This document shows, one piece after another, positions 34,326-45,746 of a DNA stretch of 64,000 nucleotides; within the stretch, counting starts at the first letter, position 1; every line of letters starts with the position of its first letter. A program made the translations under genes and the position numbers. Source of the DNA: Cyanophora paradoxa. Its lineage: Eukaryota > Glaucocystophyceae > Cyanophorales > Cyanophoraceae. The stretch spans positions 62,001 to 126,000 of the forward strand of contig QPMI01000100.1 in the NCBI GenBank assembly GCA_004431415.1, given 5' to 3'. The notes beneath the pieces are model-generated. The model saw only the letters and a list, made by a program, of their open reading frames with translations. It made no database searches and had not been told where the DNA came from.

Positions 34326-34839
34326 TCATGAAGCCGAAAGTTCTCTCATGAACTTCGGAAGCCTTGAAGCTCGCCGTTCAACGGTTCTCGTGCTCGTGTG
34401 CGACCCGGTGCTTCTGCTCGCCGACGAATCCGAACTTGGCCAGAGCACAGTCGACGAGCTCTGCGTTGCATCTCGGTCCGTATTCGGAGCAGATCGGGCG
34501 CGCGGCGCACTGATCGTCACGATGGGCGCGGCGATGATTGCGACGATGCCGAGGAACACTTTCCGGGGTGTATCTGCACCAAACGTTGGGCGCGGAACGC
34601 TTTGGAGGGCGAGCGGGCGCACAGAGACTCAAAGTGTCACTGAGTCGCTCTGCGGCACGCCCCATGGCGACCGTGCCGATGGCTTCGCCGTCGACCTTGC
34701 TCAGATCGATGTCTCCGGCGAAGCTGATTTCTGCGCCGAAGGCGGTCAGGGTGCGCGACGACGACGATGCAGAGAACAAAGCCGACGCGGCCGCTTGCGC
34801 GCGGTTGCGCACAGGGCGGAGCTTACCAAACAAACCCAT
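34326..34839 (-). CDS. Small single-pass membrane protein, unknown function
   Basis: Three exons, in gene order 34839-34827, 34730-34623, 34573-34326, giving 122 aa. The first exon is 13 nt (MGLF plus one base) with a GTAAGC donor. The second encodes an acidic segment (DIDLSKVDGEAIG). The third has one hydrophobic helix (VFLGIVAIIAAPIVTI) followed by a Ser/Thr/Arg-rich tail ending MRELSAS. Introns 34826-34731 and 34622-34574 keep phase and have consensus borders. I do not recognise a family. The model rests on splice signals and phase only; a 248-aa frame on the + strand overlaps it but has no intron structure or recognisable domain. Confidence 0.55.
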
Positions 34840-35438
34840 GTGAGAGCACGCACGCGGGGGGAGAAGAGTTGGGGGAAACGAGTGCTGTAGTAGGAAGACG
34901 CTGGCTGACAGGCGCGCTGGGAATACGAGGCTGATCGAAGTTCGCCCTCAAGCCACGCCTCTGCAGCTCTCCCAGTTTGCTGATCGAGCTCTAGCTCATA
35001 ATCAGCGAGCGATGCACGGGGTGCTCTCGCCTCTCCCTGACTCTTGTGGTTTATCCGTGGGAATGGCTGATGCTGCCTTTAATGAGTGATAATGAGTGAT
35101 ACTGCAGCTTATGTCCTTTCTTCTGCCCTGGGCGCTTCCTGATAGCCTCGATTGCCGCTGCGCCGAGACCGTACCCCCCCTACCCCAGCTTCCAAGTCGA
35201 GTTTGAAAAGAGGCGGGCAAAGTTGGTGTGCTCAGCATGGTGAGCACGGGGGCGGCGCCTGCCGCCGCGGAAATCCGTCCAATTATCTTCTTCATCGGTA
35301 GCCAAGACCGGCGCGTCCTGCTCTTGCATTCGGATCTCGAGCGATGCTGGATCCCGGAAGACGGCGGTTAGGGACGCGTTCCTGGACGCGCTGGGCGACC
35401 GGCCCATCGTTGAGATCGTAGAGTTCGTCAGGGATGGC

Positions 35439-35508
35439 GTGATCTAGGCTAGAAAGATAGAAAAACGTGCTCAACTGTGTGTTTTTCTATCTTTCTAGCC
35501 TAGATCAC
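35439..35508. repeat. Perfect 28-bp inverted repeat (hairpin)
   Basis: Arms 35439-35466 and 35481-35508 are exact reverse complements (left arm starts GTGATCTAGGCTAG) separated by a 14-nt loop. The stem is AT-rich compared with its surroundings. Confidence 0.95.
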
Positions 35509-35756
35509 TATGATCAGGCCGTCCGATAGGGAGCGGGCCATCACAGGGATTCACTCTTCCTATCTGGCGCTGTCGGGTGTCACTGTCCACATCATGGCAT
35601 AATGCATATGTGGCTTTTCATCCTGCTGGCGCCCGGGGGTGGTGGCCATGGCCCAGGGTCATGTACGTGGTCCCATGGCCACTCACTCTGAGAGTCTCCA
35701 CGTTATAGTGGGTCCCTGCAGCTGGAAGAGCCTTGCAAGCCATTCGGGGCCTCTGC

Positions 35757-35836
35757 ACGAAGGGCGTCTTCTTTCCGAAAGGCCAATTGAAGAATGATTG
35801 CTGGCAGGCTTAAAGAGAAATATGCGGAGGGGAACC
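35757..35836 (+). repeat. Dispersed ~80-bp repeat, copy 1
   Basis: Shares the block GGCCAATTGAAGAATGATTG and the following GCTGGCAGGCTTAAAGAGAA with 39244-39322. Copies differ at a few bases. Confidence 0.8.
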
Positions 35837-36339
35837 GATGAGAAGCTTAAGCTTTCGGGAGATGGCCCCTCGACGGCTACGTACTCGAAGCTTAAGCTTT
35901 TAAAAGCTCTCTGCAGAAGCTCTCTTATATGAGCTCATGATCCGATGATCAAGGCTCGCCGGCCGCGGCCGGCGGGCTCGCCCCACCGTAAAATTAAAAA
36001 CAGTGGTACCCTTCGATTTCGATCGCATTAAGAAGACGTCGAAAAATATATTTCGACGTCGAGTTTTCCCGCCGCGGCGTTCAACGCGCGCACGCGTGTG
36101 TGCATACGCAGTGGCATCTGGAGTGCGTGTCACGCTGGCAGGAGGTGCGTGAGCGCGCGCTTCCAATTTTTCGCTTTCCCGCACTTACGACCGAGGAACG
36201 CAAGCGCGCGCTCCAAATCTCCGATTCCGCGCTTACCGCCGCGTGCGCGCGTGCACGCGGGTGCAGGCGTAGCTTAGTAAGCAACGGTGCAATCTCGAGC
36301 TCATGAGATGCGCCGCGCGTTGAGCTAACCTAGCAGCAG

Positions 36340-38869
36340 ATGGATGATTACGACGAAGATGCATCTGGAGCACGGCACATGGCTGCTGCCAGGGGACAGC
36401 CTGCGCCTGAGCCTTTTTCTGAAGGTGCTGCAGAGTGTATGCTGTTCAATTCTCGTTCCTTTTCGATTGTCATAATCAGAGCTTATGACGTTGGTAGGTT
36501 GGAAACATGCCGTGGAAAGGGCGTGTGTGGAGGCATGGAAGAGTCAGAACCGGAGCGCGGTGAAATTGTATCCTTACGTCAGTATAAGCCACGTGTGCTC
36601 TTCCCTGCTCTGCAGGAAATTCTTCGGAAAGACACACATGCAGCCACACTTGCTGGAACTTGAGGATGGGGGCATGATGACAGAGCAACAGTACCAGCAG
36701 GCACTCAGCCCATCCAGATCCAGCAAAAAAGAGGTCTGCTTATCTTGTGCCCGTTGGGCAGGGTGTACAAAGTCAGAGCTTGACAGATGGCCGTGCCCTC
36801 AGGGTGTTGAAGAGAAGTCCAAGTGGCTTGACGACCAAGAGGAGATTGAGGAGAAGAAGAGAACCATGAACCATGAACAAGAACCATGGGAAAGCACAAT
36901 GGTGACGACCAAGAACAAAGAACCATGGGAAAGCACAATGGTCAATGGAGTCTTCACGATGCCCAAGAGTGAGTTGGCTCACGATGTCAAATGCATCATT
37001 GTTTTGCCACGCAGCCGGCCCACCATATCTATGCACTGGCAGAGTGGAAAGATCAGATCGAAGCAATGTGTGAGCATCATGAGACGCGCCCGGAGACAAT
37101 GTACAACTACATCAAGCATCTTCAGGTAACATCATCTGCTGCCTGATCCAGAAGCAACAGAATGCCACCTGCAGCCGGAGCTTCTTGAACTGGAGGGGGG
37201 AAGGACCATGACAGATGATGAGTTTAGGGAGGCACTCGGCTCATTTGTCATCAAGAAGATTCTGGGCTGCAGATTCAACAAGAGGATGGTGCTTGGTCTT
37301 GCTTGTGACACTGCCCACCCCCTTATTCTGAGCACACTGCTCCAGAACAAATGGGAGTTCAAAATCCAGTGGGAGGGCTGGCCCGGGGTGCACACCTGGG
37401 AGTCTTTCGAGCAATTCAACGAGACAGAGGTTTTGGCTTACCATTTCGTGCGAAGAACCTCCTGGCCACCTGCAATCTTTCCTGACCCTTGTCGCAACTG
37501 CAACTTCAGAAAGGCTGTAAGAAGTGCAAAAACTGCAATGAGCGCAAGCGGGTGCTTCGAGGCCAGGTGCACTCAAATGCTGGCAGATGGGGAGTGTTCC
37601 AATTTGACAGCAGCACCAGTGTGGGGACAAGCAGAAGGCCCCAAGCAAGACAAACACAAAAGAGGATTGTGTGGAAGGCATTTCTCCTCCAAGCAGCTCG
37701 CCCAAGCCCACTCAAATGGGCGTTGCAGCAGCTTCACACAATATGGAACTGTCTTCTTCCTCAAACGGAACAGGGACAACAGGAGGGACAGCAGCTGCAG
37801 CATTCGAACATGCTGGCTTGGCAGTGGGAGCCAACAAGGTGTGCTCAAAGTTGCTTGTGCAGTGCTCAGGGAAATATTCCAATGTAATTGCAGCGCAAGC
37901 AATCTCCCAGTAGAAAGACCACAGGTGGAAAGAGGATCAAGGAGGATTGTGGAAGCAGCTCGCCAGAGGCCACACATATGGGTGGTACTGGTGCAGAAGC
38001 CCTGGACATCATGGAACATTCTTCAAACGGAGAAGGGACGGCAGAGGAGTTGGTGGCTGCAGGCAGAAAGGTGTCTCCAAAGCTACTTGTGCATGCACCA
38101 TGCATTTCAATGTTACCGCAGCCCAAGCTCCATTGTGAGGGTAGCTCAAGCACCAACAGACACCCTCAAAACACCAAAAATGGCAACTCTGTGCAAGGAG
38201 TTCCTGCAGCGAGCAGTGCTCCAGTGCACCTGCAGATGGAGCTTGAGAGAGACTTGTCTTCAGATGAAGAAGAAAAGACAACATTGCTGGCAGCAACAGC
38301 ACCAGCAGTGGCTCCTGACTACAACGTCATAGATCTCACTTCTGATCAAGAAGGTCCAGCTGCCACTGAGAGAGAAGTGTCTTCAGATGAAGAAGAAGAG
38401 ACAGCATCACTGGCAGCAGCAGCACCAGCAGTGGCTCCTGGCTACAACGTCATAGATCTCACTTCTGATCTAGAAGGTCCAGCTGCTGCTGTAGGAACAT
38501 CATCTCCAGCCATTCCAGTGGCAGCAGCAGCATCATCATCTGTTCAGGCAGTGAAGAAGTGGAAACCTGTGCAGGTGGCAGCATGGGCACGCTCTCTTGC
38601 AGGGCCCCCCCACAACTTTGCAACCGTGGCCCTGGACTTCGCGAGAAAGCTGGAGGAAGGTAGCATTGACGGGAAGCGGCTGCTCAAGATTGAGTACAAA
38701 TACCTGCAGAAAGACTACAACATTAAACAGCGTGTCAACCAGGTAGAGATCTTCAAACTTGTGCGTCCCTGCCTGCATGCATCCTGGAGCTTGCTGTCAA
38801 GGCCTGTGGATCGTAAATGCCTTCTGTGTGCAGATCAAGGAGCTCAAGTCACAGACTACGGGAGGCTAG
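36340..38869 (+). CDS. Chromodomain protein with SUMO-interacting motifs and C-terminal SAM-like domain
   Basis: Exons: 36340-36424, 36480-36577, 36644-36733, 36803-about 36922 (3' border unsure), 37015-37125, 37175-37288, 37346-37429, 37510-37551, 37635-37838, 37894-38070, 38122-38760, 38834-38869. Two tandem modules of about 60 aa come first; each has a WKxxVE-like helix, an intron, then PxLLELExG and MTxxxxxxAL. The second leads into a chromodomain (FVIKKILGCRFN, NKWEFKIQWEGWPGVHTWE). A Cys-rich exon follows (GCKKCKNCNERKR). Two further duplicated exons share KEDC, SSSP and SSNGxGT. Two copies of NVIDLTSD, each preceded by SSDEEE, are SUMO-interacting motifs with acidic flanks. The end is SAM-like (WKPVQVAAWARSLAG, SIDGKRLLKIEYKYLQKDY, FKLIKELK). 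It probably reads methyl-lysine on chromatin and assembles through SUMO and SAM contacts; this is inference from domains. Confidence 0.75.
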
Positions 38870-39886
38870 ATCTCACACCCAAAGGTCAACCAGCAATTCA
38901 CCACTGTGTGCATTGCAGCTGATCCCAAGCAACCCCTGAGTGCAGATCTGTCAAGTCAGTCAGTCAACAGCTCCGTTCTTTCTCTCCGAGTCCCAAGTCC
39001 TGCCTCTGCATCCCAAGTGCATCAGAACAAAGTGATACTCGAACAGAGCATCATTATGTATATATGTTCCCTCTCAATATCACTTGAAAGTGTTGCCGAG
39101 TGGCCCCCAGGGCGCTTATGGCCTTGGGCCCCCCTGTTTTGAAACCTTCAAACCCCAAGGCCACTTCTGCTCTGCAGGGACCGTTGGACTCCGGGACTCG
39201 CTGAATCACATTTTGAATTCACGGACAGGACAGGCACAGAGCGAAGGGGCTCTCCTTTCTGAAGGCCAATTGAAGAATGATTGCTGGCAGGCTTAAAGAG
39301 AAATATGCAGAGGGGAAGCCACACAACCGAGTATGTCCTGCAGGGATATCGATCGGGAGATGAAACCGATGAGAGCGTTGGGCATTTTAGCAGAAGAATA
39401 AGGCTGAATACGATTCGAAACTACAGCAGTCTTGAGAACGGGAAATGGCGTGGTGTCGCTGCTGCACAAAGACAGAAAGAGTGAAGGATGCCGCATCGCT
39501 GCTGGAGAAAGACAGAAAGAGTGGAAGTCCATTTCCTACTGCACAAAGTTCCAGTCCGGACAACCTTCAATCGTCTAAAGAATAGCATCAAAGGCGGCAA
39601 AGCCTCGGCTCTCGGCGTCTCAGAGAGGCAAACACGGCCGGCCGCGGAAGTCCGTAAGAGCTGGGGGTGCGGCGCCAAGGGCGCGGCGCAAAGAGGGCAT
39701 GGAGTGATTGAAAGCAGCCGCGGGGGTCAGAGGGAGCCATGACCAACGAGTACACCAGGCCCGCCAACGCAGCCTGAAAGATCAGTCAGACTCACCTCTA
39801 TTAAATTCAAAAGAGAGCTGCGCACCGAGGCAGGTAGGCAGGGCTGACCGAGACCTCAAGACCGCGGGCCTGCGAGAAACGCATCA
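38870..39886. other. Convergent intergenic region
   Basis: Between the 3' ends of the chromodomain gene (+) and the small membrane-protein gene (-). It holds the second copy of the 80-bp dispersed repeat (39244-39322) and a short tandem duplication of AAAGACAGAAAGAGTG (about 39467 and 39507). No gene seen. Confidence 0.5.
39244..39322 (+). repeat. Dispersed ~80-bp repeat, copy 2
   Basis: Partner of 35757-35836; same orientation, 3.5 kb apart, with the chromodomain gene between them. Confidence 0.8.
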
Positions 39887-40375
39887 TCAACAGTGCGCCT
39901 CATGCACGCAACGATGCTTCACACCAAGAATGTCCCGAGACTTCTTCAGGGTCGCCTTGACAACGTCTTCGACTTGGGTCCCTTTTCCTCGTGGACCACG
40001 TGCACGTGAACGGGTCCGGAGGTGGATGCCAAACTCGCGCACGGTTGCAGCCAAAACGAGGCCGGCACCAACCTGAGAGGCCAGCTAGGGGTCGTGAGGC
40101 AGTATCCGCAATCGTCGGAAAAGAGCCGACTACGCACAACATATAAGCCGTTCCGCACGTCTCTGCCGGCGTGCCGCACATCCCTTCCAGCATTCTCCAG
40201 GCCGGCACGCACATCGCTTCCAGCCTTCTCCAAGCCAGCATGCACTTCGCTTCCCAACTTCTTTCCAGCGAAATACCCGACGGCGCGCGGGTCAGATGGC
40301 CGCGATGTAGCATCAGCCTGAGTAAGGATCACGTAAGGAGCACACGTGCACGCTCAAAATGCTGATGTTCACCAT
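39887..40375 (-). CDS. Small membrane protein with 11-residue amphipathic repeats
   Basis: Exons in gene order 40375-40373, 40317-40138, 40072-39887; 122 aa. The first exon would be the ATG alone, followed by a 55-nt intron of normal form. The second encodes a helix with an 11-residue period (EVHAGLEKAGS, DVRAGLENAGR, DVRHAGRDVRN), as in LEA- or apolipoprotein-like lipid-binding helices. The third starts with a hydrophobic stretch (VGAGLVLAATVREFGI) and a basic tail (RTRSRARGPRGKG), ending HRCVHEAHC. Introns 40372-40318 and 40137-40073 are in phase. I do not recognise the family. A surface- or membrane-associated role is inference. Confidence 0.55.
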
Positions 40376-41117
40376 GTTTTCTCGTACCGCTCCGCGAGAA
40401 ACTGATCCAACGCCGAGAAGGAGCGAGAGAGAACGTCAAAAGGCCGGCCGCCCGCGGGGCCGGCCTGAGCTTAAGTGCTCGTCGCCTGCCGACGGTGCGA
40501 AGCTCTCACTGCTCGCTCGGAGACGCGGTTGGCTATGATTCCGGCCTTATAATTATATAACACGCTCAGAGCGTTGATTGCGCTTCCGGATCCAAGCAAC
40601 CGGTACGTATACCTGGCAAGCGCTTGCGAGAAAGCGAGAACAACCCCCCTCCCCCCCCCCCCTCCCTCCCCCCCCCCCCCCCCTATTTCTTCTTCCCCGT
40701 CCCCCCGCGCCGGTAACAGCGCTAGCGCTAGCAAGCATGCGCATGCGCAGTTATAAAAATTTAATGCATATGGGCACACAAAAAACGGCCGGGTGACCCG
40801 GTGACCCTCCTGAGACCTTGAAACCTCAAGCTGCAAGGCCAGACCTGCCGCTAGGCTGCGCATGCTCGAGCTCCGCAGGGACTTGCTTGTAATTGATCAT
40901 CTTCCGAAGTTCTGCTAAGCTTTGTACATATATATACACGCCTGTAGCATGCGCAGACCGAAGCTTAATTGTGCATGCCAGATGTGCATGTCGTGCTGTT
41001 CACGACTCTGTGAGCCTGGTGCCCACCTGAGTCTTGTCAAAGGATAAAAAATGAAAGCCAAAACTGTATTTAACTGTCTCGCATACTACAGGCGCCATGC
41101 ACATATCATGCTAGTCA
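40376..41117. other. Intergenic; C-rich tract and start of the segmental duplication
   Basis: No gene seen. About 40644-40695 is nearly pure C with a few T. Sequence homologous to 53850 onward begins at about 40980 (GTGCTGTTCACGACTC). Confidence 0.5.
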
Positions 41118-41928
41118 TCATCTGCATGGTACGTTTCTTGCAAAAGCTCCTTTAGTGATAGCTGGTGCACTGTCAAGGGAGTTCATATCACAAGCTTTAA
41201 GCACACGCACCCGAATCTCGGTTGTATCATCTCCCCGCAGCGCATCTTTCAAGAAATGGCACTCCACTTTCATATTGATCTGAGGGGGGTTTCAGCTCTC
41301 GAATTTCTATGAGATGCAGGAACACACCTGCTCCAAGGCTCCTCGAATGACACCGCAAAGAATGTTCGAGTACAGCAGGCCAGCGGCGGACTCAGGCAGC
41401 TCCACGAAATCGTTGAGAGGATTTTCGTCGATAATAAAGCTGCACTCGGTCCCCTCGGGATTCCAGTTCACAACCTGAGCGACAATGCCAAGGAACATCC
41501 TGAACGCGACCTGTGCGCACGCCGTCGTTGACGGGCCGAGCGAGTCCGGCTACACCAGCGGCGAACCTTGCCAATGACCTCGGCTGTCTCGCGGAAGTCG
41601 ACGCAACGCGTGATGTTGGACTTCGCCAAGAACTCATCGATCAGCCGAGCGCCGATGTTATAACCCCTGAAGCTGTGGTCAGCTGTCGGCCGGTGGACGA
41701 GAGCGCATCCCTGCGTACATCTTGTCCAGCTGCTTGTTGACCTCTGCAACATCTTCGTAGTCCTTCACAAGCTGGGACACGAGCGAGCCGTACGTGAGGG
41801 TGAAGAGCTCAGAGTTCTGCCGCCGTCGAGTGTGAGCGCGGAAGAGTTCAGCGCGCTTTCGCGGCACCCACCACTTTCTCGATCTTGCTGAACGCCGCGT
41901 CGCCGATTCGTTGGTACGGCTTCGCCAT
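41118..41928 (-). CDS. TRAPPC3/Bet3, TRAPP complex subunit, intact copy
   Basis: Exons in gene order 41928-41872, 41816-41719, 41666-41567, 41510-41328, 41279-41118; 199 aa. The sequence follows the Bet3 family closely: [112 protein letters not shown]. The C-terminus is somewhat longer than usual and ends [13 protein letters not shown] tethers vesicles at the Golgi and acts on Rab GTPases; Bet3 is a core subunit. It is divergent from the 1108-aa-type gene. Four introns have GT-AG borders. The duplicate at 53982-54793 carries a nonsense codon. Confidence 0.95.
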
Positions 41929-42338
41929 CGCCGCCCGCGCTGCGCCCGCGTGCGGCGGCGCCTAAAGAATGCGCGCCCCCGCGCTTCTGAACGAGTGTCG
42001 CTATTCTGACACGCGCCTGGTTAGTTGTCGGCCCCCAGAATGCTTGCTGAGAGACAGAATTGATCGCCCTGAAGCTGTACCCGCGGCGCTGAGCGTCAAA
42101 CTCAGCGTCTGACAGTGCGTCAGCTTCAGAGCACAGCTTCCCAGGCTCGCTTCGCTGCGATTGAGCTGAGCAGACTTAGCGACCGCGCGCTGCGCGCACG
42201 CTACGCGCTGGTCGGCATGTGCAGCTCCCCTTGCAGGCCGACCAGCGGCGGCCTCGGCGGGAGCATAGCTAAGCATAAGCGCGTTTGTTTTCACCAATAG
42301 CTAAGGTTCTCTGTCGAATCGCAAGCACAGCGCTCAGC
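41929..42338. promoter_or_regulatory. Divergent promoter region, TRAPPC3 / large gene, copy 1
   Basis: Contains CTGTACCC at 42075-42082 (147 bp from the TRAPPC3 start) and an 11-bp perfect inverted repeat at 42206-42247. Both elements are kept in the duplicate promoter (54794-55157) although the sequence around them has diverged. Confidence 0.5.
42206..42247. promoter_or_regulatory. Dyad element in divergent promoter, copy 1
   Basis: Arms CGCTGGTCGGC and GCCGACCAGCG enclose a 20-nt loop. In the duplicate (55060-55101) both arms are identical while the loop differs at 6 of 20 positions. Confidence 0.6.
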
Positions 42339-45300
42339 GATGCGCAGCTCGGCGGCAGCTGGAAGAGGCGCGAGCCCTCCTTTGCAGGGCAGCAGCTCAG
42401 CGTCGCCGGCGCCAGCGGGGCGAGGAAGGGGCGCCGGCGGCTCGCCCGGACCCCCGGCCGCGTTCTCGGCGCCCCGACGCCACGCCGAGAGCCCATGGCA
42501 CTTCGTGGCCCCCGTGGAGCTGCGGCGGGAGAACATCGTCCAGTATGTCGGAGAGACGCGCCTGGACGACGGCCTGCGGGTGCGTGCGGCTCTCGAAGGG
42601 CGCGCGGGCCGCGGCAGGACGGCGCGGTGACGAGGCGAGCGGGCGCAGGTCGCTGTGCAGAGGCTGTGCAGCGAGGAGGAGCTGCCCGAGAACCCGTACA
42701 TGTACCTCGCGAGGCAGCTGCGCGTCCTGGAGCCGCGGGACGAGTCGTGGGACCGCGAGAACGAAGCGATCCTGGAGGAGCTCTCGAACCGCGTCGCCGT
42801 CTCGGACCCCGTGACGACGATCTCGCACGCGGAGGGCGACGCGAGCTTCTGGGGTCTGCCGAACGTCGTCCGCTTCGTCGACCTGAAGCGCGCCCCGCGG
42901 CTCAAGGCGCGACATCCCTCCCATCCTTTGCTCCTCCTGCCCCTCCTCTGAACTTCGCGCCCGGTGCAGGACACGCTCCTCAAGTTCGTGTCGAAGCCTG
43001 CGGGAACGTACGACGAGTATCAGGTGCGGCTCGCCCGCCCCCGCCCGCCCCGGCCGCTCCCGGGCCGGCCCGATCCGGCGCCAGGTGCGGGTGCTGCCGT
43101 CGCTGGGCGGGGACTACGCCTTCTACGGGCGCCTGGTACCGCACCCCGCGGAGCTGCTCCTACGTGAGGCGCATGTGGTAGAGGTGCCCGCACCACGCGC
43201 CTCCAGCGGGTCTAGGAAAGAATAGGATGGGGCAGGAAGGCCCCGCCCGCCCTCGTTAGTCCAGCCTCGCTCCTACCTCGGGCGAGTGATCCCGCCTGAC
43301 TGACCTAGGGCCTGGGCGCAGGGCCCGAAGCTGGAGGCGGCGCTGAACCTGTTCGCGCTGAACGTCCTCGCCGACGCCTTCGCCCTCGACGAGGCCCTCC
43401 ACTCCGTCATCGGCGCGTACCCCCACGACTCGAGAGATCAAATTAGCCTCCAGTGACGCGGCCGGCCGCGCAGGCTTCGTGATCGAGGACGAGGCGCGCG
43501 GGGAGGGCGCCGCCCGCCGCTGGGCCATGGCCGACATGCGCGAGCGCAAGGCCGCCTTCATGGGCGAGGTCCGCCCCTCGCTAAGCTAAGATTAGAGGCG
43601 AGGAAGGAAATGGACTCTCTGCTCACTTCCTCGCCCTTCGTGTGCACAGCTGAAGGTGGCGGCGGTGGCGCGGCGGCGGCTGACGGCGGAGGTCCTCGCG
43701 CACCTCTCGGCGGAGGAGTGGGAGACGGGCGCCGAGCCGGCGATGTACGTGCGCCTCCTCAAGCAGTACACCTTCCACTTCGCCGCCTCCGAGGAGCGCC
43801 CCGCCGTCCTCCAGTGCGCCGCCGCTCAGACGGCTCAGACGGCTCAGAAAGAGAGGCTCTAACTCGTCTCCTCCCCCTCCCGCGCAGGGCGTCGAACTAC
43901 GGGCCGGCGCCGCTGGAGGCGGTCCTCGACGGGGTCTTCCTCGAGAAGGAGGACGCCGACGCGTACGTCGCCCTCCACTTCGACGAGGACCGCCGCTTCA
44001 CCCTCGGGCCCTCCTCCCGCGCCTTCCGGTGCTGCACCACCCCCTTCTGTCTTGCTTGTTGGCCTTCTTACTTAGCTTCGACCGCAGGGCGGAGATGCTT
44101 GCGCGGCTCTTCGCGGCGGTGCGCCTGAACGACCAGCTGAGCGTCGCCCGGGTCGCCCTGCGCCTCGCCCTCATGGACGGCCACTTCGAGCTCGTCCCCT
44201 CCCTCCACCGCATGCTCGCCTCCCCCGCCGCCGCCCTCGCCGCCACCTCCGCCACGAACGCGACGCTGCAGCGGCTCCTCGCCGCGCGCGGGCCGCCCTC
44301 CAAGATGGAGGAGATGGGGCGCACGCTGGGCGCCATGTACGTCTCCTACGCCCAGCGCCTCTCGGACGTCGCCGCCTCGAACAGCTCGTCGGACGTCATC
44401 GCCCTGCGGCCCGCGCTGGCGGCCACGCTCGAGTCCCTCTCGGGGGCCGCCGGCGCCCCGGGCCGCCCCGCCTCGCTCCTCCTCAACGAGCAGACGGCCC
44501 CGCGGCTGCGCCGCCTGCGCGCCATGTGCGAGGCCGTGGCGCTCACAATGGCCGAGGACCTCGCCGCCGGCTGCCTCGACGTCCGGGCGAGCCAGCCGCG
44601 GCCCCACTCTCTTTCTCTCGGCTCACGGCCCCGCAGGAGTACACGAGGCAGTGCGAGGCCGAGCTGCAGAAGCTGCAGGTAAAGCTCCGGCAGCCGCCGC
44701 CGGCGCCCACCGTCGTGCCCATGGGCGCGCGCCCTCCCGCCCCGCCCCACTTCACTTCTGCCTTCTAATCGCCCGCCTCCTCAGTCGTGCTGGTGGGGGA
44801 GGAGGTGAGGGCGCTGGAGGGGCGGCGGACGGTGCCGCGGGACCAGAGCCGCGAGTATGTCCTCGCGACGTTCCTCTCCGACATGCTCGTCGACGTCCGC
44901 CTCACCCACATCCTCTTCAACGTGAGCGGATCAAATTCGATCCGATATGATTGTCGACAAGTAATCTCTTTTAACTCGTGTACCCCCGCAGCTGCTGTGC
45001 GACACGCTCGTGCCGAACCCGTACCCGGTGCTGGTGCGGCACTTGAAGGCGGCGGGCCTGCGGTCCCAGCTGCGGAAGGGGGACGACGAGGCGATCCTCT
45101 CGCTGGCCCGCGGGCAGCTCGCCCTCGCCGACGCCCCCCGCTTCATCTACTCGGCCCGCTCCGCCGCGGCCCCCGGATCCGCCGCCGCCCTCGCCGCCGG
45201 GCCGGGGCAGCAGGCGGCCGGGGCGCAGTGCTTCGGGCTCGCCTCGGCGCTGGCCTTCGCGGACCCCCTCCTCCTCGCCGCCCTCCGCGTCGGCCTCCGG

Positions 45301-45746
45301 GCCCTCTTCCTCGCGGCCCCGCCCCCCCTCCAGGGGTACGAGTGCACCGTGCGGGGCGCCCTGGCCGGCCACGCGGTGGTGATGGGCCGCCTCGTGCGCA
45401 TGGAGCCGGGCCTGCCGCTGGGCCTCCTGGAGCGGGTCGACGTGGTCGAGGAGCTGCGCGTGACGGGCCCCAGCGTCGAGCTCGCGCTGCACCTCGCCGC
45501 CTCGACCATCGCCTCGCACGCGGAGCGCGTCGCCCTCTCCAGCCCGCACGTCGTCGAGGCCTTGGAGGCCCACGGCGCCGCCCGCTTCGGCGCCCGCGAG
45601 GTCGTCCAGCAGCGCGACGCGGTCGTCGCGTCGCTCTCGCAGGCGCTCCGCCTTGGCCAGCGCGTCTCCCTCCGCGGCGTCGCCCTCGTCGGGGAGACCT
45701 ACCTCCCCTTCGAGCAGTTCTTCCACGTCCACTACATCAACCCCTC
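42339..45746 (+). pseudogene. Truncated duplicate of the 1108-aa protein gene, fused to an ATPase tail
   Basis: Homologous to exons 1-12 of the gene at 55158-59488 with the same introns. The first ATG of that gene is AGG here (42306), so translation would start at the next in-frame ATG, 42339. The copy stops matching after CATCAACCCCTC (45746), inside exon 12, where the sequence switches to the last exon of the P-type ATPase. The join is in frame for about 20 codons, then a one-base loss relative to the ATPase sends the frame to a stop at 45973-45975. About 290 C-terminal residues of the parent are missing. It may still be expressed as a chimera; I see no other break upstream. Confidence 0.8.

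Larger units (their letters stand above)
34840..36339. other. Intergenic with hairpin and dispersed repeats
   Basis: No gene I can support. Minus-strand frames around 35000-35474 are open but overlap each other and match nothing I know. It contains a compact version of the LamG upstream spacer (34856-34954), a perfect hairpin (35439-35508), a repeat shared with 39.2 kb (35757-35836) and degenerate CGCGCGCTTCC/CGCGCGCTCC repeats near 36155-36235. Confidence 0.45.

Noticed and set aside
34144-34890. 248-codon + strand frame
   Set aside because: No domain, no homologous string, antisense to a gene model with two in-phase introns; GC-rich DNA here gives many such frames.
36480-36663. Continuous frame through 36578-36643 of the chromodomain gene
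   Set aside because: Although open, splicing it out aligns the two internal modules exactly (intron before PxLLELE in both).
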